A DNA stretch of 64,000 nucleotides, taken from NCBI RefSeq assembly GCF_901827205.1, contig NZ_LR594675.1:806001-870000 (forward strand), read 5' to 3'. Both the position numbers and the translations under genes were made by a program. Below, piece by piece: positions 8,827 to 17,677 of the stretch. The DNA comes from Variovorax sp. PBS-H4. Lineage in GTDB: Bacteria; Pseudomonadota; Gammaproteobacteria; Burkholderiales; Burkholderiaceae_C. The notes beneath the pieces were generated by a model. That model worked only from the letters and a program-made list of their open reading frames with translations. It had not been told where the DNA came from and searched no databases. Numbering within the stretch: the stretch's first letter is position 1; every line of letters starts with the position of its first letter.

Positions 8827-9540
8827 CTAGCAAGAAATACTCATTTCGATGACTCGGCCATGCTCCAGGTGGATCACTCGGTTGCATTCCTTCGCGATCA
8901 GATCCGGCGAATGCGACGCGAGCACCAGGATGCCCGATTTGGATACTACGTCCTTCATTCGACGCTCTGCCTTCTCGGTGAACTCAGCGTCGCCGACGGA
9001 CAGCCATTCGTCCATCAACAAGATGTCGGCTTCGACGCTGGTAGAGATCGAAAAGGCTAACCGCATCAGCATGCCAGTTGAATAAGTGCGCACCGGCATG
9101 TTGACGTACTCGCCCAATCCGCTGAACTCGCAGATCTCGGGGGTGAGCGCGTCAATCTGCTTCTTGCTCATTCCCATGACCAAGCCGCGCAGCATGATGT
9201 TCTCGATTCCTGTGGCATCGGATTCGATGCCAAGCGCCGGATCGATCAAGCTCGAGACGGTGCCCTGCCGGACGAACTCTCCTGAGGAAGGCTCGTAGAC
9301 GCCTGCCAGCGCGCGCAGCAGCGTCGACTTGCCCGCGCCGTTGTGGCCCACCAGGCCCAGGCGGTCGCCGCTCTTGAGCTCCAGGTTGATGTTGCTCAGC
9401 GCTTGCACCACGTTGACGCCGGTTTCCTTGCCGAAGCGCCCGCCGGTAACGGATGCAGCCAGCGTCTTTTTCAGCGATGCGGCGCCTGCGCCGTAGATGG
9501 GGAAGTTGACCGAGACGTTCTTGAGGGAGATGAAAGCCAT
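8827..9540 (-). CDS. wzt: Polysaccharide export ABC transporter ATP-binding protein (short Wzt)
   Basis: At 237 residues this is the nucleotide-binding subunit that drives export of lipid-linked polysaccharide across the inner membrane with Wzm. Walker A (GHNGAGKST) is at residues 65-73, the family-specific signature YSTGM at 153-157, Walker B (ILLMDE) at 173-178 and the switch His at 210. The protein ends soon after, so it lacks the C-terminal carbohydrate-binding domain of long Wzt proteins that recognise a capped chain end. It starts 8 bases after the wzm stop. Composition changes sharply within the gene: 46 of 60 bases are G+C at 9301-9360 but 30 of 60 at 9001-9060. This suggests a mosaic gene with a join near residue 83. 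Confidence 0.93.
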   Translation of the reverse strand: MAFISLKNVSVNFPIYGAGAASLKKTLAASVTGGRFGKETGVNVVQALSNINLELKSGDRLGLVGHNGAGKSTLLRALAGVYEPSSGEFVRQGTVSSLIDPALGIESDATGIENIMLRGLVMGMSKKQIDALTPEICEFSGLGEYVNMPVRTYSTGMLMRLAFSISTSVEADILLMDEWLSVGDAEFTEKAERRMKDVVSKSGILVLASHSPDLIAKECNRVIHLEHGRVIEMSISC

Positions 9541-9547
9541 TGTTTTC

Positions 9548-10414
9548 TCAGAGCCAATAGACGACGCGGCGGCGGTACTTGGCGAACAGCAGGCCCGACG
9601 CGATGACGCTCAGCACCGTCCACGCCAGAATGCCCCACCAGTTGTGGGCGCCGGCAACGCCGCCCATCAGAGGCACTCGCAGCAGCTCGAGCATCTGGGC
9701 CAAGGGGTTGTACAGGATGTACTGCGCGCGGCCGGGGAGGCTCTCCGGGAGCCAGAAGACGGGCGTCAGGAACATTAGCATCTGCATCACGCTGGTGACG
9801 ATCTGGGTCACGTCGCGAAAGCGCGTGCAGACCAGGCCGAGCGCCAATCCGAGAGCCTGGGCGTTGATCAGCAGCAGCAGGAAGGCTGGTATGAAAAGCA
9901 ACGCCGACCAGGACAGCGAGATGCCAGCCCACAGCGCCACCGGAACATAGAGCACGATCTGGTGCGCGAACTGGATCAGGTTGCGCGCCATGCTGCGCCA
10001 GACGAACAGGCTGATCGGGAAGTAGCCCTGCTTCAGGTAGTTGCTGGAGCCGATGAAGGCATTGCACGCGTCGGTCACCATGCTGGAGAAGAAGGTCCAG
10101 AAGATGATGCCGAGCGCCAGGTGCGGAAAGAACTTCGACAGCTCGGTGCCGAACAGCGAGCTGTACAGCGGCCCCATGCCACCGATCATGGCGCCCATGC
10201 TGAGGGTCAGCCACAGCGGACCGAGCATCGAGCGGCGGTAGCGCAGCACGATGTCGAACCAGGCCAGCGTCCACCAGATGTCGGTGCGGCGGGAACCTTC
10301 CCACCAGTCGGACCACGCGCTGCGATGAAGATTGGAGTGCGCCTGGCTCACTGGAGTACCTTCGATTTGGGGTGCGGTGCCATTTGCCTTCGGAGCGGCG
10401 GTGCTGCTGCTCAT
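9548..10414 (-). CDS. wzm: Polysaccharide export ABC transporter permease (Wzm)
   Basis: This 288-residue ABC-2-type membrane protein has six predicted helices and the family's conserved segments: WWTLAWFDIVLRYRRSMLGP near the N-terminus, LALGIIFWTFFSSMVTDACN in the middle, and PLAQMLELLRVPLMG before the last helix. With Wzt it forms the channel for lipid-linked O-antigen or capsule export. The ATG at 10414 is chosen because it overlaps the manC stop as ATGA; an alternative ATG 20 codons upstream would lie inside manC and add a basic non-homologous leader. GC content is high, as in manC and unlike the genes beyond wzt. Confidence 0.93.
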   Translation of the reverse strand: MSSSTAAPKANGTAPQIEGTPVSQAHSNLHRSAWSDWWEGSRRTDIWWTLAWFDIVLRYRRSMLGPLWLTLSMGAMIGGMGPLYSSLFGTELSKFFPHLALGIIFWTFFSSMVTDACNAFIGSSNYLKQGYFPISLFVWRSMARNLIQFAHQIVLYVPVALWAGISLSWSALLFIPAFLLLLINAQALGLALGLVCTRFRDVTQIVTSVMQMLMFLTPVFWLPESLPGRAQYILYNPLAQMLELLRVPLMGGVAGAHNWWGILAWTVLSVIASGLLFAKYRRRVVYWL

Positions 10415-11832
10415 ACGCGTCCGTAGGTGTCTGCCAGGCGCACGATGTCGTCCTCGCCGAGGTAGCTGCCGCACTGGACTTCGATGAGCACCAGTTCGTC
10501 CTGTCCGATGTTCGTCAATCGATGCTTCTCCTTGAGCGGGATGTATCGGTACTCGCCGGGCAAGGTCTTGTGCTCCACGTCGCCGATCTGAACGATCGCG
10601 GTGCCTTGCACCACGACCCAGTGCTCCGCGCGCTTGTGGTGGTACTGCAGCGAAAGCGCCTCGCCTGGCTTCACGGTGATGCGCTTGACCTTGTAGCCGT
10701 CTTCTTCCTTGAGCGATGCGTAGGTGCCCCAGGGACGGTGGACCACGGCGGGCAACCGCACCGTCTCGTGGCTGCGCGCCTTCAGGATGTCGACCACCTT
10801 CCTGACCTGCTGGGCGCTGTCCTTGTGGGCCACCAGCAGCGCGTCAGGTGTGTCGACGATCACCAGGTCGTGCACGCCCAGCGCCGCAACGATCTTGGGT
10901 CCATGGCTCTCGACCTGGATGTGGGTGCCGGTGGTGTCCACCGCCAATACGTGATCGTCGGGAAAGGTGTTGCCACTCGGGTCGCAGGGCTGGGCCTGCG
11001 CCACGGCAGGCCAGGAGCCCACGTCGTTCCAGGCAAACTTGGCGGGTACCACGCGCACGTTGTCGGCGCGCTCCATGACCGCGTAGTCGATGCTGATGTC
11101 CGGCTGCAGGCCGAAGGCGTGCAGGTCGAAGTTGATCGCGTCGCCCTTGGTCTGCGCGCCTTCGAGCGCATGGCGTGCCGCGTCGAGCACCTCGGGCGCA
11201 TGCTTTTCCAGGGCCGAGAGGATCGCGGCCGCGGTGAAGCAGAACATGCCGCTGTTCCAGTAGTAGCGTCCGGTCCCCAGGTATTCCACGGCGGTGGCCA
11301 GGTCCGGCTTCTCGACGAAGCGCTTCACCGGCTGGCTCTCGCGCGAGACCCGCTCGACCTCGACGTAGCCGAATCCGGTCTCCGGCACCGTCGGCGGGAT
11401 GCCGAACAGCACGAGCGCGCCCTGCTGCGCCAGCCGGAAGGCTTCGCTCGCACTCGCGACAAACGCTTCCACATCGGGGACGAGGTGGTCGGCCGAAAGC
11501 ACCAGCATCACCGTGTCACCGCTGAACTGGCGCTCGCACTGCAAGGCCGCCAGCGCGATCGCCGGTGCCGTGTTGCGGCCCCTGGGTTCGAGCAGGTAGG
11601 TGGTTGACGGCGGATCGCTCATCTGGCGCAGCACGTCCTTGGTGAGGAACTGATGGTCCTTGTTGGTGATGACCATCAGGTCGCCGGTGCCGCAAGCCTG
11701 TCCGCGCTCGATGGCCTGCTGCAGCAGGGTGGAGCCGCCCAGCCTCATGAAGGGCTTCGGCAGCGCCTGCCTGGAAACTGGCCAGAGCCTAGAGCCGGAT
11801 CCTCCCGAGAGCACCACAGAAAGCAATCGCAT
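10411..11832 (-). CDS. manC: Mannose-1-phosphate guanylyltransferase / mannose-6-phosphate isomerase
   Basis: This 473-residue bifunctional type-II enzyme makes GDP-mannose. The N-terminal nucleotidyltransferase has the signature GGSGSRLWPVSR at residues 10-21 followed by LPKPF, and RFVEKPDLA as the sugar-phosphate-binding motif. The C-terminal cupin from about residue 360 carries the metal-binding QYHHKRAEHWVVVQG motif of phosphomannose isomerase. Length is typical for the ManC/AlgA/WbpW family. It is the first gene of the minus-strand run and lies back-to-back with the acyltransferase at 11998. It supplies substrate for gmd. A separate phosphomannomutase is expected elsewhere in the genome. 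Confidence 0.96.
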   Translation of the reverse strand: MRLLSVVLSGGSGSRLWPVSRQALPKPFMRLGGSTLLQQAIERGQACGTGDLMVITNKDHQFLTKDVLRQMSDPPSTTYLLEPRGRNTAPAIALAALQCERQFSGDTVMLVLSADHLVPDVEAFVASASEAFRLAQQGALVLFGIPPTVPETGFGYVEVERVSRESQPVKRFVEKPDLATAVEYLGTGRYYWNSGMFCFTAAAILSALEKHAPEVLDAARHALEGAQTKGDAINFDLHAFGLQPDISIDYAVMERADNVRVVPAKFAWNDVGSWPAVAQAQPCDPSGNTFPDDHVLAVDTTGTHIQVESHGPKIVAALGVHDLVIVDTPDALLVAHKDSAQQVRKVVDILKARSHETVRLPAVVHRPWGTYASLKEEDGYKVKRITVKPGEALSLQYHHKRAEHWVVVQGTAIVQIGDVEHKTLPGEYRYIPLKEKHRLTNIGQDELVLIEVQCGSYLGEDDIVRLADTYGRV

Positions 11833-11853
11833 TTTTGACCTTCTCTTTGAGAG

Positions 11854-11870
11854 CGGGCGATTTTACCGGC
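11854..11870 (-). promoter_or_regulatory. Candidate -10 region for the manC-led run
   Basis: On the minus strand TAAAAT (11866-11861) lies about 29 bases before the manC ATG, giving a short leader with a GAGAAGG ribosome-binding sequence. No good -35 hexamer is seen in the GC-rich DNA behind it. It is listed as the only AT-rich spot in the divergent manC/acyltransferase gap. Confidence 0.3.
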
Positions 11871-11997
11871 CGAAGCCGGGGCGCATCCGCGCGACGAGAT
11901 GCGCGCCAGGGGCGCACCACGTTGCGAAGATAATCACGCGCTGCGCCGCGACGCCACGTCGCCGACCGACCCGACCCAGCCCAAGACCGCGTTCCGC

Positions 11998-14016
11998 ATG
12001 CCCCGACAAGAAGAACAGTCCCTCCTTGCCCACCCGAAGTACCGACCGGACATCGATGGCCTGCGCGCCATTGCGGTGCTCTCGGTCGTGGGCTTCCATG
12101 CCTTCCCGGGCTGGGTCAAGGGGGGCTTCATCGGCGTCGACATCTTCTTCGTCATTTCCGGCTACCTGATTTCCACGATCATCTTCGGCAGTCTGGCGGG
12201 CGAGGGCTTCAGCTATCGCGAGTTCTATGCCAGGCGCATCCGGCGCATCTTCCCGGCGCTGCTGCTCGTGATGTCCGCGACCTTCGCGTTCGGTTGGTAT
12301 GTGTTGCTGCCCGACGAGTTCCGCCAGCTGGGCAAGCATCTGCTGGCCAGCGCGGGCTTCGTGGTCAACCTGGCGCTGTGGAACGAGGCCGGCTACTTCG
12401 ACACCAGCGCCGAGACCAAGCCGCTGCTGCACCTGTGGTCGCTGGCGGTGGAAGAGCAGTTCTACATCTTCTGGCCCGTGTTGCTCGGCCTGGCCTGGCG
12501 TTTCAGGGGGGGCAACGGCCGTCACCTGGGCACCTGGATGTGGATCGCGACGGGTCTGTCCTTCCTCCTCAACGTGTATGCCGTGCATCGCCACTCGACC
12601 GCGACCTTCTATTCGCCGCTGCCGCGCATCTGGGAGCTGGCGGCCGGCGCCTTGCTGGCCTGGAGCGCGCTGCGGCGCGAGCCGCATCGCAACTGGTACC
12701 GGCGCGAGCTGCGCAGCGTGTCCGGCCTGGTGCTGATCGGGCTGGGGCTGGTGCTGATCACCCGGGGCAAGTCCTTTCCGGGCTGGTGGGCTCTGCTGCC
12801 CGTGCTGGGCGCCTGCCTCTGCATCTCGGCGGGGCCGGGCGCCTGGCTCAACCGGCAACTGCTGGGCTCCCGTCCGATGGTGTGGGTGGGCCTGATCAGC
12901 TACCCGCTCTACCTGTGGCACTGGCCGCTGTTGGCCTACGCGCGCATCGTCGAAGGCGCCGATCCCGACCGCACCACGCGCATCGCGGCCGTGATCGCCT
13001 CGGTGCTGCTGGCCTGGCTCACGTATCGCTTTGTCGAGCTGGGGCTGCGCCGGCGCCGCAGCGAGGGCGTGGTCAAGGGCCTGGCCTCGGGCATGGTGGC
13101 GGTGGCCGTCATCGGCATGGTGCTGGCCGGGCGCCTGCTGCCACCGCGCAACGACGACCCGGGCGTCCAGGCCATCGTCGCGGCCGGCGGCGACTGGGCG
13201 TACCCCGACGGCCTGAAGGAGACCAAGGTCAGGGGCGAGACCGTCTACACCATCGGCGAGGGCAAAGAGCGCGTGCTGTTGCTGGGCGACAGCCATGTCG
13301 AGCAGTTCGGCCCGCGCGCCGTCGAACTCGCCCGCATTGCGCCCGGCGCGCTGAAGACCCTGTACTTCGGCACACGCGGCGCCTGTCCGCCGGTGCCGCA
13401 GCTCTTTGAGGACCGCGACCTGGCCTGCGGCCCGCGCCGCGAGCAGCTGCTGAAGTTCGCCTTCAGCGAGGACATCGACACGGTGGTGCTCGGCGCCTGC
13501 TGGACCTGCTACTTCGACATCGAGGAGACGACGCCGGGTTCCAGCGCGCCCCCACCGCCCGACCACTACTACTTTCTCGACCTCCAGGGCCGTCACATGC
13601 TGCGCGGCGGCGATGGCGTGGCGCGCTCGCTGGTGTCGCTGGAGACGCTGATCAAGCTGCTGCGAGCCGCCGACAAGAAGGTCTACCTCATCCTCAATCC
13701 GCCGCTAAGCACCAACTTCGAACCCCGAGGGCTGATCCACGGCAGCCGTCTCGGCACCATGACCGCTTCGACTTCACCCGTGTCGGCGCCGTTCCCGCCG
13801 ACGCAGAAGCGACTGCAGGAGCAACTGCGTCAGCTGGGGCAGCGTGCGGGCGCCGTCGTTCTCGACCCGGCACCTACCGTGTGCGTCACCGACAGCCAAT
13901 GCATGCTCACGGGTGTGGGCGGCGACCCCGTCTACAAGGACGGTGCCCACCTGCGCGCCGAGTTCGTGCGCAAGGCGGCGACCTTCCTCGACCCCGCCCT
14001 CACGGTGTCACCATGA
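11998..14016 (+). CDS. Acyltransferase-3 / SGNH two-domain O-acetyltransferase (OafA-like)
   Basis: About 672 residues. The N-terminal acyltransferase-3 membrane domain has RPDIDGLRAIAVLSVVGFHA, with the conserved His in helix 1, then FIGVDIFFVISGYL and WSLAVEEQFYIFWP. After about ten helices a periplasmic SGNH domain begins: LLLGDSH puts the block-I serine at residue 432, and DPVYKDGAHLRAEF near the C-terminus supplies the Asp/His pair. This architecture matches Salmonella OafA and related peptidoglycan/LPS O-acetyltransferases, in which acetyl groups pass through the membrane and are attached by the SGNH domain. The ATG at 11998 is preferred because the preceding frame is low-complexity. 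The stop overlaps the next start as ATGA. Confidence 0.9.
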   Translation: MPRQEEQSLLAHPKYRPDIDGLRAIAVLSVVGFHAFPGWVKGGFIGVDIFFVISGYLISTIIFGSLAGEGFSYREFYARRIRRIFPALLLVMSATFAFGWYVLLPDEFRQLGKHLLASAGFVVNLALWNEAGYFDTSAETKPLLHLWSLAVEEQFYIFWPVLLGLAWRFRGGNGRHLGTWMWIATGLSFLLNVYAVHRHSTATFYSPLPRIWELAAGALLAWSALRREPHRNWYRRELRSVSGLVLIGLGLVLITRGKSFPGWWALLPVLGACLCISAGPGAWLNRQLLGSRPMVWVGLISYPLYLWHWPLLAYARIVEGADPDRTTRIAAVIASVLLAWLTYRFVELGLRRRRSEGVVKGLASGMVAVAVIGMVLAGRLLPPRNDDPGVQAIVAAGGDWAYPDGLKETKVRGETVYTIGEGKERVLLLGDSHVEQFGPRAVELARIAPGALKTLYFGTRGACPPVPQLFEDRDLACGPRREQLLKFAFSEDIDTVVLGACWTCYFDIEETTPGSSAPPPPDHYYFLDLQGRHMLRGGDGVARSLVSLETLIKLLRAADKKVYLILNPPLSTNFEPRGLIHGSRLGTMTASTSPVSAPFPPTQKRLQEQLRQLGQRAGAVVLDPAPTVCVTDSQCMLTGVGGDPVYKDGAHLRAEFVRKAATFLDPALTVSP

Positions 14017-15875
14017 AAGCCCTGATCCATCGTTTTCTCGTCAGCCCCTTCGCGCTGCTTTGCGGGCCGGGACTGTTGGGCCGCGTGCAGCGTGCCTGGC
14101 GCATCTTCGGCAAGTCGGGCTGGGCCGGCGTGCGCTGGGAGCTCAGGCGCCGCATCGGCGGCCAAAACGACTACGACAAATGGGTCCGCCGCTACGACAC
14201 GCTGACCCCGGCGCTGCGCCAGAAGATCGAGCAGCGCGTTTCGCTCATGAAAGAGCGCCCGCTGATCTCGGTGGTCATGCCCACCTACAACCCCACTCCC
14301 GCCTGGCTGCGCGAGGCCATCGAATCGGTGCGCGCGCAGATCTATCCGGCCTGGGAGCTGTGCATCGCCGACGACGCCTCGACCTGCAGCGATGTGCGGC
14401 AGATCCTCGAGGAATACACCCGCAGCGATCCCCGCATCAAGGTCGTGTTCAGGCCGAAGAACGGCCACATCTCGGCGTCGTCGAACAGCGCGATCGAGCT
14501 CGCCAGCGGACCCTGGCTGGCGTTGATGGACCACGACGACCTCCTGCCCGCGCATGCGCTCTTCTGGGTGGCCGAGTGCATCGCGGCGCACCCGGATGTC
14601 CAGTTGATCTATTCGGACGAGGACAAGGTCGACGAGCACGGACACCGCTTCGGTCCCTACTTCAAGCCGGACTGGAACGTCGACCTGTTCCGCTCGCAGA
14701 ACATGTTCAGCCACCTCGGCGTGCTGGCCACCGAACTGGTGCGGGAGGTCGGCGGCTTCCGTGTCGGGCTCGAGGGATCGCAGGACTGGGACCTGGTGCT
14801 GCGCTGCATGGAGCGCATCGAGACGCGCCAGATCCGGCATATCCCGCGCGTTCTCTACCACTGGCGCGTGCACGGCGAGAGCACCGCCAAGTCGATGGAT
14901 GCCAAGCCCTACGCGGCGATCGCGGGCGAGCGCGCGCTCAACGAGCACCTCGCGCGCACCGGCGTGCGGGCCAGCGCGGAGCACCAGGGCTTCGGTTACC
15001 GCGTGCGCTATGCGCTGCCGGCGAGCCCGCCGCTCGTCTCCCTGATCATTCCGACCCGCAACGCGCTCGCGCTGGTGCGCCAATGCGTCGGTTCCATCGT
15101 CGAGAAGACCACCTACCCCAGCTACGAGATCCTGCTCGTCGACAACGCCTCCGACGATCCTGCCGCGCTCGCGTACTTTGAATCTCTGGCGCGGCAGCCC
15201 AACATCCGCGTGCTGCGAGACGAGCGCCCGTGCAACTACGCGCAGCTCAACAACACGGCAGTCGCGCAGGCGCGCGGCGAGGTGGTCGCGCTCGTCAACA
15301 ACGACATCGAGGTGCTCACGCCCGACTGGCTGTCCGAGATGGTGAGCATCGCTCTGCAGCCCGGCGTCGGGGCGGTCGGGGCGCGCCTGTGGTACCCCAA
15401 CATGACGCTGCAGCACGCCGGCGTGATCCTGGGCGTGGGCGGCACCGCGGCCCATTCGCACCGGGGCATGCCGGCCGGCCGTGAAGGCTACGGCGGCCGG
15501 GCCGCGCTGATCCAGTCCTTCTCGGCCGTGACGGCTGCCTGCCTGGTGATCCGCAAGGCGCTCTACGACCAGGTGGGTGGCCTCGACGAGGTGCGCTTCG
15601 CCGAAGCCTTCAACGACATCGACTTCTGCCTGCGCCTGCGCGAAGCAGGCCTGCGCAACGTGTGGACGCCCTATGCCGAGCTGATCCACCACGAGTCGGC
15701 CACGCGCGGCAAGAACGTGTCGCCCGAGCGCCAGGCGCGGTTCCAGCGCGAGCTCGCGGCGATGCGCGAGCGCTGGGGTGCGCTGCTGGAAAACGACCCC
15801 GCGTACAGCCCGAACCTCATGCTGGCGCGCGAGGACTTCAGCTACGCCTGGCCTCCGCGCCTGGCGCCCCTCTGA
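14013..15875 (+). CDS. Tandem GT2 glycosyltransferase (two catalytic domains)
   Basis: About 620 residues with two family-2 GT-A domains. The first starts at LISVVMPTYNPTPAWLREAI and has CIADDASTCSD and LALMDHDDLLPAHAL. The second starts at PLVSLIIPTRNALALVRQCV and has ILLVDNASDD, VALVNNDIEVLTPDW and FAEAFNDIDFCLRLREAG. This layout is common in rhamnan and O-antigen polymerising enzymes that make two alternating linkages, so it is a candidate polymerase for the surface glycan. No membrane segment is obvious. The start is fixed by the ATGA overlap with the upstream acyltransferase, and the stop overlaps the next gene's ATG by one base (TGATG). Confidence 0.9.
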   Translation: MKALIHRFLVSPFALLCGPGLLGRVQRAWRIFGKSGWAGVRWELRRRIGGQNDYDKWVRRYDTLTPALRQKIEQRVSLMKERPLISVVMPTYNPTPAWLREAIESVRAQIYPAWELCIADDASTCSDVRQILEEYTRSDPRIKVVFRPKNGHISASSNSAIELASGPWLALMDHDDLLPAHALFWVAECIAAHPDVQLIYSDEDKVDEHGHRFGPYFKPDWNVDLFRSQNMFSHLGVLATELVREVGGFRVGLEGSQDWDLVLRCMERIETRQIRHIPRVLYHWRVHGESTAKSMDAKPYAAIAGERALNEHLARTGVRASAEHQGFGYRVRYALPASPPLVSLIIPTRNALALVRQCVGSIVEKTTYPSYEILLVDNASDDPAALAYFESLARQPNIRVLRDERPCNYAQLNNTAVAQARGEVVALVNNDIEVLTPDWLSEMVSIALQPGVGAVGARLWYPNMTLQHAGVILGVGGTAAHSHRGMPAGREGYGGRAALIQSFSAVTAACLVIRKALYDQVGGLDEVRFAEAFNDIDFCLRLREAGLRNVWTPYAELIHHESATRGKNVSPERQARFQRELAAMRERWGALLENDPAYSPNLMLAREDFSYAWPPRLAPL

Positions 15876-16858
15876 TGGCGCTCGGCGTCTCGGTCGCGCT
15901 TTGCACGCGCAATGGGGCGCGATATCTGCCGGCGCAGGTGCGCAGCATCTGCACGCAGGAACCGCCGCCACGCGAGATCGTGCTGTCGGACGACAACTCC
16001 AGCGACGACAGCGTAGCCATCGTGCGCCAGGCCCTGGCGGAGTGCGGTGCCGCAACGAGCATCGCGCTGACTGTGTTCGAGAACGGTACGCCCCTGGGTG
16101 TCACGCGCAACTTCGAGCAGGCGATTCGCGCCTGCCGGCACGAGCTCATTGCCCTCAGCGACCAGGACGACATCTGGCATCCGGGCCGTCTGGCACGCAT
16201 GGTCGCCCGCTTCGAAGCACAGCCGGAGCTGCTGCTGCTGCACACCGACGCCCGGCTGGTGGATGGCGAACTGAAGCCGCTGGGCGACACGCTGTTCCAT
16301 GCGCTGGAAGTGCAGCCGGGCGAGCTCGAGGCCATTGCCCAGGGCCGCGCCTTCGAAGTGTTCCTGCGGCGCAACCTCGTGACCGGCGCGACCGCGATGT
16401 TCCGGCGCCGCCTGCTCGCGGCGGCACTGCCTTTTTCCGACGAGTGGGTGCACGACGAATGGCTCGCCGCGCTGGCCGCGGCCACTGGCCGCCTGGACGT
16501 GCTGCCCGAGGCCCTGATCGACTATCGCCAGCACGGCAGCAACCAGATCGGCGCCAAGCGGCCCACGCTGGCCGACAAGCTCGCCAAGGCGATGCAGGCG
16601 CGTGGCAGCAAGCATATGCAGCGTTGGCGCCGTGCGCAGGCGCTGCTCGATCGCCTGCTGGCGCTGCATCACCAGGTGCCGGCGCCCATCGTCGAGGCGC
16701 AGCGAGGGAAGGTGGCGCACCAGCGCTTTCGCGCCGAGCTGCCCGCGTCGCGCGTGGCGCGCCTGCTGCCGGTGTTGCGCGAGGCCGCAAGCGGGCGCTA
16801 CGAGCGCTTCGGCCGCGGCAAGCAGGCCATGGCGCAGGATCTGCTGGAGCGCGGCTAG
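15875..16858 (+). CDS. Family 2 glycosyltransferase
   Basis: A 327-residue GT-A fold enzyme. The fold starts immediately at the N-terminus (VSVALCTRNGARYLPAQV), followed by EIVLSDDNSSDDS for nucleotide-sugar binding and LIALSDQDDIWHPGR, a typical DQDD metal motif of rhamnosyl/galactosyl transferases of the WbbL/RfbF type. HDEWLAALAAATG later may contain the catalytic base. Its ATG overlaps the previous stop, so translation is coupled. It ends four bases inside the convergent gene at 16855-17619. It is the third gene of the plus-strand acyltransferase-GT2-GT2 operon. Confidence 0.87.
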   Translation: MALGVSVALCTRNGARYLPAQVRSICTQEPPPREIVLSDDNSSDDSVAIVRQALAECGAATSIALTVFENGTPLGVTRNFEQAIRACRHELIALSDQDDIWHPGRLARMVARFEAQPELLLLHTDARLVDGELKPLGDTLFHALEVQPGELEAIAQGRAFEVFLRRNLVTGATAMFRRRLLAAALPFSDEWVHDEWLAALAAATGRLDVLPEALIDYRQHGSNQIGAKRPTLADKLAKAMQARGSKHMQRWRRAQALLDRLLALHHQVPAPIVEAQRGKVAHQRFRAELPASRVARLLPVLREAASGRYERFGRGKQAMAQDLLERG

Positions 16859-17619
16859 CGCCCGCCGGCGCGCGCCGCGGCCAGCCGCCGATAGCGCCAG
16901 AACGCCGCCGAGCTCCATACCTTCAGCAGGCTCGTGACGTGCCAGTACAGGTGCCGCCTGCTGCTGTGGCTCGCGCGCTGTGCATCGTGGCGGGCCTGCA
17001 GCTGCTCCGCGATCGAGAGCTTCCATCCGGCCAGCCGCAGGCGCGCGCAGATGTCGAAGTCCTCGCCGTACATGAAGAAGCGCTCGTCGAAGCCGCCGAT
17101 CTGGCGGTACGCCTGGCTGCGGAACAGCATGAAGAGGCCGGGAATCCAGTCCGGCTCGGCCGGTATCGCGTAGCCCGGCCGCCGGCGCGTGAGGATCTCC
17201 AGCGGCGTGATGATGGCGCGGTGCTGCTCTGCCGTGGTCTTGCCGGGCTCTAGGATGCGCGGGGCCAGCAGGCCGGCATCTGCCGGGGCGTGATCGACCA
17301 GTGGCGCCAGTACATCGGCGTCGAAGCGGATGTCGGGGTTGAGCACCAGGAACCACGGTGTCTCGCAGCGCGCAAAAGCCTGGTTGTGGTTGGCGCCGAA
17401 GCCCATGCGCCGCGGGTTCTCGATCCGCTCGATGGGAAAGCTCCAGCGCCCGCCCGCCAGCGCATCGGGTTCGGGGATGTTCAGCGTGAGCAGCACCTTG
17501 GCCGTTGCCGCGCGGCTGAAGCGGTCGAGCTGGTCGAGCAGGGGGCGGATGAGTTCGAGCTGACCATGGCTCACGATCGAGACGGTAATGGCGGGGGGAG
17601 AGGGCAGGGATGTGGGCAT
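16855..17619 (-). CDS. Family 2 glycosyltransferase (rhamnosyltransferase-like)
   Basis: A 254-residue single-domain GT2 enzyme with ITVSIVSHGQLELIRPLLDQL at the N-terminus. It has a family-typical GFGANHNQAFARC, followed by WFLVLNPDIRFDADVL, whose NPD triad replaces the usual DxD. GLFMLFRSQAYRQIGGFDERF and YGEDFDICARLRLAGWKL follow. These are hallmarks of WbbL/RfbN-like dTDP-rhamnosyltransferases. A basic C-terminal helix may bind the membrane. It is transcribed towards the preceding operon with overlapping 3' ends (16855-16858) and divergently from the WecA-like gene, 58 bases away. Confidence 0.87.
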   Translation of the reverse strand: MPTSLPSPPAITVSIVSHGQLELIRPLLDQLDRFSRAATAKVLLTLNIPEPDALAGGRWSFPIERIENPRRMGFGANHNQAFARCETPWFLVLNPDIRFDADVLAPLVDHAPADAGLLAPRILEPGKTTAEQHRAIITPLEILTRRRPGYAIPAEPDWIPGLFMLFRSQAYRQIGGFDERFFMYGEDFDICARLRLAGWKLSIAEQLQARHDAQRASHSSRRHLYWHVTSLLKVWSSAAFWRYRRLAAARAGGR

Positions 17620-17677
17620 GGTCTAATTTCGCCCGGGGATTCTAGGAGCAGCCTCCCGGGCTCCCCGCCTTCCGCCC

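Noticed and set aside
11863..13596. Long open frame (577 codons) on the minus strand opposite the SGNH acyltransferase
   Set aside because: It is a GC-rich antisense frame with low-complexity R/G/A/Q/H translation and no motif; the plus strand encodes a clear two-domain enzyme.
13932..16055. 707-codon minus-strand frame opposite the tandem GT2 gene
   Set aside because: Low-complexity composition and no ribosome-binding site or fold; it is a mirror of the third-position GC of the real gene.
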